From Streptomyces sp. NBC_00358 (GTDB lineage Bacteria > Actinomycetota > Actinomycetes > Streptomycetales > Streptomycetaceae): a DNA stretch of 64,000 nucleotides. The notes below the pieces were generated by a model that had not been told where the DNA came from, did not search any database, and was given only the letters and a program-made list of their open reading frames with translations. The position numbers and the translations under genes were made by a program. Of the stretch, positions 49,816-58,287 are shown piece by piece. The stretch is from contig NZ_CP107976.1 in NCBI RefSeq assembly GCF_036099295.1, forward strand, positions 6,510,001-6,574,000, written 5' to 3'. How positions within the stretch are numbered: the stretch's first letter is position 1; the number at the start of each line of letters is the position of its first letter.

Positions 49816-51153
49816 CTACGCCTCCTTGGAGAACAGCGTCCGGCCCCACCAGTCGTCCTTGTCCCGGACGCCGGGCGGGACGGCGAAGACCGCCGAACTC
49901 ACGTGCTGGATGTACTCGTTGAGCGCGTCGGAACGCGACAGGCTGCGCTGCAGGGGGATGAACCCCTTGCGCACGTCGCGCTGGTACGCGAGGAAGAACA
50001 GGCCCGCTTCGAGCCGGCCGAGGCCGTCCGTGCCGTCCGTGAAGGAGTAGCCGCGGCGCAGGATCGTGATCCCGTCGTTGGAGTCGGGGTGCGCGAGCCG
50101 GACGTGGGCGTCGGGCTTCATGGCCTTCAGGAACGGCTTGTCGTGCTCCTTGGCCTTGCCGGCCGGAGCGCCCTCGCCCTTGTCGCGGCCGAAGACGTCC
50201 TCCTGCTCCTGGAGCGAAGTGCGGTCCCACGTCTCGATGTTCATCCGGATGCGCCGGGCGACGAGGTAGGAACCACCGGTCATCCAGGACGAGTTCGTGC
50301 CGCCGTCCTTCCCGTCGGCCCACACGAACTTGTCCAGCCGCGCGGTCTCGGTGCCCGCGATGTTGCGGGTGCCGTCCTTGAAGCCCATGAGGTTGCGCGG
50401 GGTCTGCGCGTCCGGGGTCGTCGACGAGGTCTTGCCGAAGCCGAGCTGCGACCAGCGGATGGCGACCTTGCCGAAGCCGATGCGGGCCAGGTTGCGGATG
50501 GCGTGCACCGCCACCTGCGGGTCGTCGGCGCAGGCCTGGACGCACAGGTCGCCGTTGCTGCGGGCCTTGTCGAGGTTGTCGCCCGGGAACTCCGGCAGGT
50601 CGACGAGCGCCTCCGGCCGCCGGTCCGCCAGACCGAACTTCTCGAACAGCGACGGACCGAAGCCGATCGTCAGCGTCAGCCGCGAGGGCTTGAGCCCCAG
50701 CGCCTCACCGGTGTCGTCCGGCGGTGCCTCGGCCAGACCGCCGTACGCGCCCTCGCCGACCGTGTGCCCGGCGGTCATCCGGGCGGCCGCCTGTGTCCAG
50801 TCCTTGAGGAGCTGGACGAACTCGGCGCGGTCGTCCGTCTTCACGTCGAACGCGGCGAAGTGCAGCCGGTCCTGGACCGCTGTCGCGATGCCCGCCTGGT
50901 GCGTGCCGTGGAAGGGGACGGCGGCGCCGGTGTCGGCGCCGGCCGGATCGACGTCGTTGCCGGCCCGGGTCATCGCGACGGCGCCGCCGGCCGCGGCGGC
51001 ACCGAGCGCGAGCCCGGCACCGCCCCAGCCGATCAGGGAACGCCGGGTCGGCGCCGGGCCGGTATCGGCGGACCTGACGGCTCGCGTGCCGTCCGTGCCC
51101 TCCGTGCCGTCCGTGGCGTCCATGCTGTCCGAGGTGTCCGAAGTGTCCGTCAT
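49816..51153 (-). CDS. efeB: EfeB, Tat-exported Dyp-type heme peroxidase
   Basis: A 445-residue heme peroxidase of the DyP family. A Tat signal (PTRRSLIGWGGAGLALGAAAAG, shown here in part) follows a 35-residue Asp/Thr-rich head with short TSDTSDS repeats. The distal-site motif GFKDGTRNIAG and the Arg in GGSYLVARRIRMNIE are typical for DyP; the proximal His lies in the region around HVRLAHPDSN. EfeB acts outside the membrane, oxidising ferrous iron or handling heme for the EfeU permease. It is 10 bp downstream of efeO and 2 bp from efeU. Confidence 0.93.
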   Translation of the reverse strand: MTDTSDTSDSMDATDGTEGTDGTRAVRSADTGPAPTRRSLIGWGGAGLALGAAAAGGAVAMTRAGNDVDPAGADTGAAVPFHGTHQAGIATAVQDRLHFAAFDVKTDDRAEFVQLLKDWTQAAARMTAGHTVGEGAYGGLAEAPPDDTGEALGLKPSRLTLTIGFGPSLFEKFGLADRRPEALVDLPEFPGDNLDKARSNGDLCVQACADDPQVAVHAIRNLARIGFGKVAIRWSQLGFGKTSSTTPDAQTPRNLMGFKDGTRNIAGTETARLDKFVWADGKDGGTNSSWMTGGSYLVARRIRMNIETWDRTSLQEQEDVFGRDKGEGAPAGKAKEHDKPFLKAMKPDAHVRLAHPDSNDGITILRRGYSFTDGTDGLGRLEAGLFFLAYQRDVRKGFIPLQRSLSRSDALNEYIQHVSSAVFAVPPGVRDKDDWWGRTLFSKEA

Positions 51154-51163
51154 GGCGTTGCTC

Positions 51164-52300
51164 CTACTTCACGACGGCGGCGGCGAGCTTGGAAAGGGGC
51201 TCTGCGAGCGCGTTGACCGCGTCCGAGAGCTCCTTGCGGTCGGCCTTGCCGACCTTGTCGTACGACACGAAGCCGTCCGAGGTCTTGTCCGTCCGGTACT
51301 TGTCCAGCAGCTTGTTCAGCGCGGCGAACTGCTTGTCGAGCTCCGTCGTCAGCGCCGCGTCGTTCTCCGCGGCGACCGGCTTGAGCAGCTCGTACGCCTT
51401 CTGCGCGCCGTCGACGTTGCCCTTGAAGTCGCTGAGGTCGGTGTGCGAGTAGCGGTCCTCCTCGCCGGTGACCTTGCCGGTGGCGACCTCGTCGAGCAGT
51501 TCCTTGGCGCCGTTGGCCATGGAGGTCGGGGTGATCTCGGCCTTGCCGACGCGCTTCTGCCAGTCGGTCAGGTCGGTGACGAGCTGGTCGGCGAGGGTCT
51601 TCTGCTCGTCACCGATCTTCTTGTCCGCCCACAGCGCCTTCTCCAGCGCGTGCCAGCCGGTCCACTTCTGGCCCTTCTCCAGGCCGTCGGCGCGGGTGTC
51701 GGTCTTGGGGTCGATGTCACCGAACGACTCGGCGATCGGCTCGGTGCTCTCCCAGCCGACGCGCGAGGGGGCGTAGGCCTTCTTGGCCGCCTCCAGGTCG
51801 CCGGCCTTGACGGCGTCGGCGAACGTCTTCACCTTCGGCATGGTGGTGTCGGCCTCCGCCTGGGCCCAGGCGCGGTAATTGGCGACGGCCTTGTCCAGGC
51901 GCGGGTCCCGCTTGGCGACCTTGCCGCCGGTCACGGTGAGCTTCTGGCGGACGCCGCGGCCCTTCATCCCCGGGCGGCAGGCGATCTCGTACGCGCCGGC
52001 CTTCACCTCGGCGGTCAGCGTGTACTTGGTGCCGGGGCCGATGTTCTCCTTCTCGGAGACGATCCGGTCGTCGGGGAAGACGATCTCGACCTCGGTGGCC
52101 TGGGACCCCTTGTTCTCGATCTTCAGCGTCACCTGGCCGGACGGCACGGTCTTGGTCGAGGTGTCGCACTTGGAGTCCGCGGCCGTCACCTGGATCGCGT
52201 CGCCGTTCTTCGCGTCGCTCTTCTGGGTGCAACCCGTGACGGCGGCCAGAGTCGCCGCGGCGGCGGCAGCGGTGACAACGGAGAGTCGGACGGCTCGCAT
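51164..52300 (-). CDS. efeO: EfeO, iron-uptake lipoprotein (cupredoxin + M75 domain)
   Basis: A 378-residue lipoprotein. The signal peptide ends in a lipobox AAVTGC (Cys24). An N-terminal cupredoxin-like domain (about 35-125, with KCDTSTKTVPSGQVTL and YEIACRPGMKG) precedes an M75/imelysin-like alpha-helical domain with the HxxE iron-binding motif in WTGWHALEKALW. It binds extracellular iron and passes it to EfeB/EfeU. It is first in the operon, and two iron boxes lie 54-87 bp upstream of its start, so it should be derepressed when iron is scarce. Confidence 0.93.
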   Translation of the reverse strand: MRAVRLSVVTAAAAAATLAAVTGCTQKSDAKNGDAIQVTAADSKCDTSTKTVPSGQVTLKIENKGSQATEVEIVFPDDRIVSEKENIGPGTKYTLTAEVKAGAYEIACRPGMKGRGVRQKLTVTGGKVAKRDPRLDKAVANYRAWAQAEADTTMPKVKTFADAVKAGDLEAAKKAYAPSRVGWESTEPIAESFGDIDPKTDTRADGLEKGQKWTGWHALEKALWADKKIGDEQKTLADQLVTDLTDWQKRVGKAEITPTSMANGAKELLDEVATGKVTGEEDRYSHTDLSDFKGNVDGAQKAYELLKPVAAENDAALTTELDKQFAALNKLLDKYRTDKTSDGFVSYDKVGKADRKELSDAVNALAEPLSKLAAAVVK

Positions 52301-52353
52301 TCAGGCTCCAAGAGAAGTCGGACAAGCCGCACGGCAAGATCCGTTCGGCATGG

Positions 52354-52387
52354 TGAGGCTGGCCTAACTTATCTGAGGCTTGCCTCA
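52354..52387 (-). promoter_or_regulatory. two iron boxes (IdeR/DmdR type) upstream of efeO
   Basis: TGAGGCTGGCCTAACTTA (52354-52371) and the palindrome TGAGGCTTGCCTCA (52374-52387) resemble the iron-box consensus TTAGGTTAGGCTAACCTAA. They stand next to each other before the efeO start codon. The heme oxygenase gene has a third box at 54768. Confidence 0.8.
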
Positions 52388-52455
52388 CTGATACCCAGTC
52401 GTACGGTGATTCAGCTCTCACAGATGCCGGACAGGAACGGCTTGATCACGGTGAC

Positions 52456-52981
52456 TCAAATCGGATCCCATGGAATCGTCAAGGGATGGTCAAGCCTCGG
52501 CTTGGTGGTGAAGAGCGCGGCCCCGGTCCTGGGGTGTGGGAACACCTCGACCTGTTGTCGGTACACGTCCGTCAGCGGCCGGTCGGTGAAGACCTCGGCC
52601 GGTCCGCCGTGGGCCGCGACACGACCGGCGCACAGAAGCGCGACCCGGTGCGCGTAGGCGGCCGCCAGACCCGGATCGTGCGACACCACGACCACCGCGC
52701 CACCGGCGTGCGCCCTTTCGCGGCACACCCGTAGCGCCAACTCCTGGTCTCGCAGGCCGAGTGCGGCCGTCGGTTCGTCGAGCAGCAGCAGCGGGGCGCG
52801 CTGCGCGAGCACCCGGACCGGCGCCACCCGCGCCCGCTCCCAGCCGCTGGGCGCGCCGAACGAGCGCGCCGCGAACGCGGTGACCTCGGTGACCGCCTCG
52901 TCGTCCCCGTCGTCGCCCCGCGGGGCGTGGGCCCAGGGTGCCCGGCCCATCCGGACGACCTCCTCGACGGTGAACGGCAGT
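52456..52981 (-). pseudogene. decayed 3' part of a heme ABC importer ATPase (HmuV-like)
   Basis: The frame 52981-52456 begins LPFTVEEVVRMGRAPWAH, which is an internal part of HmuV/FecE-type ATPases, immediately after an in-frame stop. The Walker A half is missing. The ABC signature LSGGE is changed to PSGWERARVAP, and the D-loop Asp after LLLLDEPTAAL is Gly. The rest (AAAYAHRVALLCAGRVAAHGG to VYRQQVEVFPHPRTGAALF) is still readable. Missing N-terminus plus damaged signature indicate a non-functional relic. It lies beside efeO and near heme oxygenase, where other Streptomyces carry heme-transport genes. Confidence 0.82.
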
Positions 52982-53177
52982 CATGGTCTCGACCTCACCT
53001 TCAGCGGCCCTCAGCGACGACGCCCAGTTGGCGGAGTCGGCGGGAACGGTGGAAACGGCGGCTCCGGCCGCCCGTTCACGACACCGTTCCCTGGACCAGT
53101 GGGCGTCCGGGGGCGGGCGGGGCAGGCGGGTCGGGCCTGCGGGGCACCGATCGCGCGGATGGTGTTTGAATGCCGGA

Positions 53178-53822
53178 GTGACTGACTACGACGTGCTGCG
53201 GGTCTTCTGCGGACCAGGCGGCGGGTATGGCAATGAGCTCGGTGTCGTGCGCGAGGGCTCCGTGATGCCGGACCGCGCGGAGCGGCAGGAGTTCGCCGCG
53301 AAGCTCGGCTTCAGCGAGACCGTGTTCGTCGACGACCCCGAGCGCGGGGTCATCGACATCTACACCCCGACGCTGCGGCTGCCGTTCGCCGGTCACCCCT
53401 GTGTCGGGGTGGGCTGGCTGCTCGACGTGCCCGAACTGGTCACGCCCGCCGGTGTGGTGGGAGTCCGGCTGGACGGCGAGTTCAGCTGGATCGAGGCACG
53501 GTCCGAGTGGGCGCCGCCGCGCACGCTCCGGCGGCACGGGTCCGCGGCCGAGGTCGAAGCGCTCGACGTGCCGCCGTCGGGGGAGTGGATCTACGCCTGG
53601 GCCTGGGAGGACGAGGCCGGCGGGCGGGTGCGGGCCCGTGCCTTTCCCGGCCGCAACGACGGCATCGAGGAGGACGAGGCCACCGGGGCGGCGGCACTGC
53701 TGCTGACCCAGCAACTCGGCCGGGCCCTCAACATCACCCAGGGCGTCGGCTCGCAGATCCTCACGGCCCCCCAGCCGAACGACTGGGTCGAGGTGGGCGG
53801 CCGGGTCCGCCTGGAACGCTGA
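53178..53822 (+). CDS. short PhzF-family isomerase-like protein
   Basis: A 214-residue protein of the PhzF/diaminopimelate-epimerase fold. Family residues are GNELGVV, the catalytic Glu in GFSETVFVDD, TPTLRLPFAGHPCVG and, in the second lobe, RAFPGRNDGIEEDEATGAAALLL. It is shorter than typical PhzF proteins (about 280 residues), the middle part being compact, so it may be a minimal form. GTG 53178 follows a -10-like TTGAAT by 6 nt with no ribosome site (leaderless). The pathway is unknown; no phenazine genes are present. Confidence 0.85.
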   Translation: MTDYDVLRVFCGPGGGYGNELGVVREGSVMPDRAERQEFAAKLGFSETVFVDDPERGVIDIYTPTLRLPFAGHPCVGVGWLLDVPELVTPAGVVGVRLDGEFSWIEARSEWAPPRTLRRHGSAAEVEALDVPPSGEWIYAWAWEDEAGGRVRARAFPGRNDGIEEDEATGAAALLLTQQLGRALNITQGVGSQILTAPQPNDWVEVGGRVRLER

Positions 53823-53880
53823 GAGCGTCCGGACGCACGGAACCGAGCAACGGGCCCCGCACACGGACGTGACGGCCCCC

Positions 53881-53915
53881 GTGGGGGCGCGGGAAACCGC
53901 GCGGCCCGCCCCCAC
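53881..53915. terminator. nested hairpin after the PhzF-like gene, dispersed-repeat type
   Basis: GTGGGGGCG (53881-53889) can pair with CGCCCCCAC (53907-53915); inside lies a second, alternative stem GCGCGG-GAAA-CCGCGC (53887-53902). The sequence resembles the GGGGCGCGGGGAACTGCGCG element that also occurs inside the RNase H gene. Confidence 0.65.
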
Positions 53916-54000
53916 CGGTCCGCGACCGCGCGGACCGCGTTGCCCTCCCGGACGGTGATGGGGCAGGGGGCAGGGGGAACCCGGGCCCCGGAGCGGACGG

Positions 54001-54705
54001 TCACGCGGTCAGCGGGAACTCCTCGCCGAGGGCCCTGAACACCCCGGTGTTCAGGGCGAAAGCCCGCTTGCACTCCGCCACGATCCGCTGCTTCTCCAGG
54101 TCGTCGGCCGGGACACCGTCCAGCAGTTCGCGATAACCCCGCTTGAACGCGGCCGGGTTGGCGATGTCCTCGAACACGTAGAAGCGGACGCCGTCCCCCT
54201 TGCGGCTGAAGCCCCAGGTCTGTTCGGCCTTGCCGCGGATGATCTGGCCGCCGGACAGATCCCCGAGATACCGGGTGTAGTGGTGGGCGACATAGCCGCC
54301 CGGCCACTCGCGGGCGCACCGCGTGACCCGGTCCGCGTACGCGCGGGTCGCCGGCAGCGCGGTGAGCGTGTCACGCCAGTCGGGGCCTCGCAGATGGGCG
54401 AGGTCGCGTTCCAGGGCGGTGCGGCGCAGCAGTTCGGGGCGCAGGAAGGGCCCGGCCACCGGATCGGCGGCCAGCCGCCCGGCTTCCGCCTCCAACGCCT
54501 CGTACACGAACCACAACTGCTCCGTGTAGCGGGCGTACGCCTCGACGCCGAGCCGGCCGCCGAGCAGGTCGCCCATGAACGTCGAGGTCTCCGCCTCGGT
54601 GTGCTGCTCGTGCGACGCGGTGCGGATGAGCGTCGAGAAGGGTGTGCCCGCCGGGTTCGAGGCGGCGGGCGCGCTCATCGCGGCCGACGTGTCCGACGCG
54701 TTCAT
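54001..54705 (-). CDS. biliverdin-producing heme oxygenase (HmuO-like)
   Basis: A 234-residue heme oxygenase that opens heme to biliverdin, CO and iron. The proximal His35 is in HEQHTEAETSTFMGDLL, aligned with His20 of Corynebacterium HmuO; the distal helix with the Gly kink is YTRYLGDLSGGQ. ATG 54705 has GGAGG 4 nt upstream. An iron box lies 58-76 bp upstream of the start. It ends convergent with the PhzF-like gene. With the Efe importer it forms an iron-acquisition block in which heme import itself seems to have decayed (hmuV relic). Confidence 0.93.
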   Translation of the reverse strand: MNASDTSAAMSAPAASNPAGTPFSTLIRTASHEQHTEAETSTFMGDLLGGRLGVEAYARYTEQLWFVYEALEAEAGRLAADPVAGPFLRPELLRRTALERDLAHLRGPDWRDTLTALPATRAYADRVTRCAREWPGGYVAHHYTRYLGDLSGGQIIRGKAEQTWGFSRKGDGVRFYVFEDIANPAAFKRGYRELLDGVPADDLEKQRIVAECKRAFALNTGVFRALGEEFPLTA

Positions 54706-54762
54706 GGGGCCTCCGGAGCCGATGAGGAAGGGCGGGAGCGGTGCAAGATCAATCGCATCTTC

Positions 54763-54781
54763 TATAGTTAGGCTTACCTAA
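54763..54781 (-). promoter_or_regulatory. iron box upstream of heme oxygenase
   Basis: TATAGTTAGGCTTACCTAA (54763-54781) contains TTAGG-N4-CCTAA and fits the IdeR/DmdR consensus well. It lies before the heme oxygenase gene and predicts repression with iron. Confidence 0.85.
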
Positions 54782-54848
54782 GTCAATAGCCTTCCCGACA
54801 TCCTGTCGGTAAAACCGTACCCCGGTTCCCCGTCGCGTCCACATGAGA

Positions 54849-54876
54849 GAACCCGCCCTGTGGACAGGACGGGTTC
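54849..54876 (-). terminator. terminator after the methionine aminopeptidase gene
   Basis: GAACCCGCCCTGT and ACAGGACGGGTTC form a 13-bp stem with one mismatch and a 2-nt turn, about 60 bp beyond the stop codon of the leftward gene at 54936. Confidence 0.75.
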
Positions 54877-54935
54877 AGGGGGCTCGGAGAGCCCGGGAAC
54901 TCAAGGCCGCCGGGCGGCGCGGGGACTTTGGACGG

Positions 54936-55793
54936 CTACGGCAGGGTGAGGATCTCGGCGCCGCTCCCGGTGACGACGAGGGTGTGCTCGAACTGCGCCG
55001 TGCGCCTGCGGTCCTTCGTCACGACCGTCCACCCGTCGTCCCACATGTCGTACTCGTGCGTGCCGAGCGTGAGCATGGGCTCGATGGTGAAGGTCATCCC
55101 GGGCTGCATGACGGTGGCCGCGTTCGGGTTGTCGTAGTGCGGGACGATCAGACCGGAGTGGAACGAGGAGTTGATCCCGTGGCCGGTGAAGTCCCGGACG
55201 ACCCCGTACCCGAAGCGCTTCGCGTACGACTCGATGACCCGCCCGATGATGTTGATCTGGCGCCCGGGCCTGACCGCCTTGATCGCGCGGTCGAGGGACT
55301 CCCGGGTCCGCTCGACCAGGAGCCTCGACTCCTCGTCGACGGCGCCGACCAGGTAGGTCGCGTTGTTGTCGCCGTGCACACCGCCGATGTACGCCGTGAC
55401 GTCGAGGTTGATGATGTCGCCGTCACGCAGGACCGTGGAGTCGGGGATGCCGTGGCAGATGACCTCGTTGACCGAGGTGCACAGCGATTTGGGGAAGCCG
55501 CGGTAGCCGAGGGTCGACGGGTAGGCGCCGTGGTCGCACATGTAGGCGTGCGCGACCCGGTCCAGCTCGTCGGTCGTGACACCGGGCGCGATGAGCTTCG
55601 CGGCCTCGGCCATCGCCTGCGCGGCGATCCGCCCGGCGATCCGCATCGCCTCGATCGTCTCGGGTGTCTGCACCTCCGGTCCGGTGTACGGCGTGGGGGC
55701 GGGCTTTCCCACGTACTCGGGACGCCTGATGTTTCCCGGTACGGGACGGGTGGGAGAAAGCTCCCCTGGTACGAGCAGCGACTGGCCAGACAT
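54936..55793 (-). CDS. map: type I methionine aminopeptidase
   Basis: A 285-residue metallopeptidase removing N-terminal Met from new proteins. The metal ligands are visible: Asp in INLDVTAYIGG, Asp in VHGDNNATY, His in FTGHGINSSFHSG, Glu in FTIEPMLTLG and Glu in AQFEHTLVV; the substrate His is in EVICHGIPDS. About 40 extra N-terminal residues with RRPEYVGKPAPTPY match the actinobacterial form (MetAP1c). ATG 55793 follows a -10-like TAGACT by 7 nt with no ribosome site (leaderless). Confidence 0.95.
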   Translation of the reverse strand: MSGQSLLVPGELSPTRPVPGNIRRPEYVGKPAPTPYTGPEVQTPETIEAMRIAGRIAAQAMAEAAKLIAPGVTTDELDRVAHAYMCDHGAYPSTLGYRGFPKSLCTSVNEVICHGIPDSTVLRDGDIINLDVTAYIGGVHGDNNATYLVGAVDEESRLLVERTRESLDRAIKAVRPGRQINIIGRVIESYAKRFGYGVVRDFTGHGINSSFHSGLIVPHYDNPNAATVMQPGMTFTIEPMLTLGTHEYDMWDDGWTVVTKDRRRTAQFEHTLVVTGSGAEILTLP

Positions 55794-55851
55794 GGCAGCG
55801 AGTCTAACCAGCGGGCATGGGGGAACATGTCCTAGGCGAAAGGAGCTGGTG

Positions 55852-56088
55852 ATGGCCCTGTTCAAGAAGCGGACGGTCGGCAAGCCCGGCGAGTGGTACT
55901 ACTGCCTGGAGCACAAGAAGGTCGAGGAGGGCCCCGAGTGCCCGGCCAAGGACCGCTTCGGCCCGTACGCCACCCGCGCGGAGGCCGAACACGCGATGGA
56001 CCTCGCGCGTGAGCGGAACCTGGAGTGGGAGACGGACCCGAAGTGGCACGACGCGTCGGGCAAGGCACCGGGCAGCGAGGACGGCTGA
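55852..56088 (+). CDS. conserved small hypothetical protein, SPOR-like
   Basis: A 78-residue protein beginning MALFKKRTVGKPGEWYYCLEHKKVEEGPECPAKDR, shown here in part; two Cys residues and the stretch YATRAEAEHAMDLARERN, which resembles SPOR-type repeats, are its visible features. AGGAGC precedes the ATG. It is divergent from map with 58 bp between. Similar small genes are found beside map in other Streptomyces, but no function is known to me. Confidence 0.78.
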   Translation: MALFKKRTVGKPGEWYYCLEHKKVEEGPECPAKDRFGPYATRAEAEHAMDLARERNLEWETDPKWHDASGKAPGSEDG

Positions 56089-56324
56089 GGCACGGGGTTC
56101 CGGGGCCGGCCTTGGCGCCGGGTCCCGGTGCGTGACCGTACGGTCGGGCCAGGACGCCGTGACCGGGGGCGCCGGAGGGCGGTCCTCGGGCCGCGCGGAG
56201 CGCGTCCGCGGGGCGTGCTCGTTCGTGCGGCCGTCGTACGGCAGCGGCTTCGGGAGGCCGGCGGCGAGCGGCCCCACCGCTCCGACGTGAAGCGCGCCGC
56301 CGGCCCGGACCGGCGCCCGTACGT

Positions 56325-56927
56325 CTACCACCGGTACGACGGTGGGGCCGTCAGTTGGTCCGCGATGCGGGACAGGCGGTCGCGGAAGCGGTGCCGGCCC
56401 CGGGAGGAGGGCAGCGAGTTCTCCCCGGCCGCCGCGCCGACCAGATGCTGCACGGTGTCGAGGTCGAGCTCGGGATCCGGCGGCACCGCGAGCGACTCGT
56501 GGGCCAGCGCCGACAGCTCGCCCTCGCCCCCGGACAGGGCCATGACCGTCGCCCCGGCCCTGCGGGCGTCGTGCACCCGCTCCAGCAGCGCGGCCCCGGG
56601 CGCGTCAGGCGCCACCACCAGCAGCGTCTCCCCGCGCCTGGCCGCCTCGATCCGCCCGAGCCCCACCGCCAGATGAGCCGGATCGGACTCCCGAGCCCCG
56701 TGCCGCACCAGCGTCGGCGACAGCTCCGGCGTCCCCGACCACGCCGCCTCGTCCACCAGATGCGCCGCGAGGTGCCAGGGCTCGTACTCCTCCGAACCGA
56801 CCAGCAGCAGCCCGCCGCCGTACGCCACCACCGATCCCCGCAGCGTTCCCCCGAACCGCCGTGTCGCCCCCAGCCATTCGGTCCCGGCGAGCACTTCACG
56901 CAGCAACGCGACCCGTACGGCATCCAT
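56325..56927 (-). CDS. conserved hypothetical protein with SIS-like segment
   Basis: A 200-residue protein of unknown function. It has GGLLLVGSEEYEPWHLAAHLVDEAAW and GETLLVVAPDAPGAALLERVHDARRAGATVMALSG (given in part), a pattern of parallel strand-helix units that resembles a sugar-isomerase (SIS) or phosphatase-like Rossmann fold; I infer this from pattern only. It ends RDRLSRIADQLTAPPSYRW. ATG 56927 lies 6 nt behind CAGGAT, the same -10-like hexamer as before eda, and has no ribosome site. It is divergent from the sialidase gene. Confidence 0.72.
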   Translation of the reverse strand: MDAVRVALLREVLAGTEWLGATRRFGGTLRGSVVAYGGGLLLVGSEEYEPWHLAAHLVDEAAWSGTPELSPTLVRHGARESDPAHLAVGLGRIEAARRGETLLVVAPDAPGAALLERVHDARRAGATVMALSGGEGELSALAHESLAVPPDPELDLDTVQHLVGAAAGENSLPSSRGRHRFRDRLSRIADQLTAPPSYRW

Positions 56928-57043
56928 GACCGCATCCTGCCGCAACCGGCCACTCGTGACCCGGAGTTCACCACGAATTCGCCCGAGTTGGGCAGAAACC
57001 CACACCACTGACCCCACCAGCAACCGCAGCAGGGAGCCCGGCC

Positions 57044-58219
57044 ATGACACAGTCGAGCGCAGACCCCGGCACCGTTACGGACACCGGCGTGGAGACGAGC
57101 ACGAGCACGGACACGGGTACGGACGCCGGCGTCGGGACGGGCGCGGCTGCCGGAGTGAGCGTTCCGTTCCGTGCCGGGCGCGAGGGGTACGCCAGCTTCC
57201 GCATCCCGGCCGTCGTCGCCACCCGGACCGGCACTCTGCTGGCCTTCTGCGAAGGCAGGGTCGGCTCCGCGAACGACCACGGACACATCGCCATCGTGCT
57301 CAAGCGCTCCGCGGACGGCGGCCGGACCTGGGGCCCGCTCCGGACCGTCGCGGACAACGGGGCCGACCTCGCCGGCAACCCCGCGCCCGTCGTCCTCGAC
57401 ACCGGCCGCGTCCTGCTCGTCCACGTCCGCAGCGCGGCGACCGCGTCCGAGGACGCCCTGCTGCGCGGCAAGGTGAAACCGGCCGACGGGCGGCGCGTGT
57501 GGGTGCAGCACAGCGACGACGACGGGCTCACCTGGTCGGCCCCGAAGGAGATCACCGCGCAGGTGAAGAAGGCGGCCTGGCGGTGGTACGCCACCACGCC
57601 GGGGCACGCCCTCCAACTGGGCTCCGGCCGGGTGGTGGTCCCCGGCAACCACACACTGCCGCCCACCGGGACGGACAACGGCACCGAGGCCAAGTACAAC
57701 AGCGGCCACTGCCTGCTCAGCGACGACCGCGGCGCGACCTGGTACCTCGGCTACATCGACGAGAACACCAACGGCTACATCAACGCCAACGAGACCACCG
57801 CCGCCGAACTCCCGGACGGCCGCGTCTACTTCAACACCCGCAACGACTCCCCGTCGCCCGGCAACCGCGCCGACGCCCACTCCCTCGACGGCGGCAGAAC
57901 CCTGGCCAGACCGTTCCGGCCGCAGGCCGGGCTCGTCACCCCGGTCGTCCAGGGCAGCCTGCTCCAGCTCCGCGACCCGGACCTGCTCCTGTACTCGGGG
58001 CCCGCGGACCCGGAGTACCGCGCCCTGATGACGGTCCGCGCCTCGGCCGACGGCGGCACCACCTGGCGTCCGGTGCACACGGTGGACGGGCTGCCCGCCG
58101 CGTACTCCGATCTCGTCCGCGTCGACACCACCACCGTCGGACTCCTCTACGAGACGGGCGACTTCGGGGCGTACGAGACGATCACCTTCCGTCGGGTTCC
58201 GCTGACCGCCCTCGGGTGA
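57044..58219 (+). CDS. exo-alpha-sialidase (GH33) without evident signal peptide
   Basis: A 391-residue six-bladed propeller hydrolase. The Arg of the FRIP motif is present (residues 52-55), and four Asp boxes are seen: SADGGRTWGPL, SDDDGLTWSAP, SDDRGATWYLG and SADGGTTWRPV. The catalytic Tyr/Glu pair probably lies near the C-terminus (VGLLYETGDFGAYETI). The first 40 residues are Asp/Thr/Gly-rich repeats (TSTSTDTGTDAGVGTG) and not a Sec or Tat signal, so secretion is doubtful for an enzyme that usually acts outside. Substrate may be sialic acid or a related nonulosonic acid. Confidence 0.88.
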   Translation: MTQSSADPGTVTDTGVETSTSTDTGTDAGVGTGAAAGVSVPFRAGREGYASFRIPAVVATRTGTLLAFCEGRVGSANDHGHIAIVLKRSADGGRTWGPLRTVADNGADLAGNPAPVVLDTGRVLLVHVRSAATASEDALLRGKVKPADGRRVWVQHSDDDGLTWSAPKEITAQVKKAAWRWYATTPGHALQLGSGRVVVPGNHTLPPTGTDNGTEAKYNSGHCLLSDDRGATWYLGYIDENTNGYINANETTAAELPDGRVYFNTRNDSPSPGNRADAHSLDGGRTLARPFRPQAGLVTPVVQGSLLQLRDPDLLLYSGPADPEYRALMTVRASADGGTTWRPVHTVDGLPAAYSDLVRVDTTTVGLLYETGDFGAYETITFRRVPLTALG

Positions 58220-58287
58220 CCGTCGTCACCCGGGACGCTCGGTCACCTCACGCGTGTTGCCGCGCCGAGCGCACGTAAAGTCGGCCC

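Noticed and set aside
52490..52984. alternative frame starting MTAVHRRGG over the hmuV relic
   Set aside because: It is another frame of the same DNA and has no family resemblance, while the adjacent frame clearly reads as the HmuV C-terminal half.
53178..53822. PhzF-like gene as part of a phenazine cluster
   Set aside because: No other phenazine gene is present; PhzF-fold proteins are widespread in other roles.
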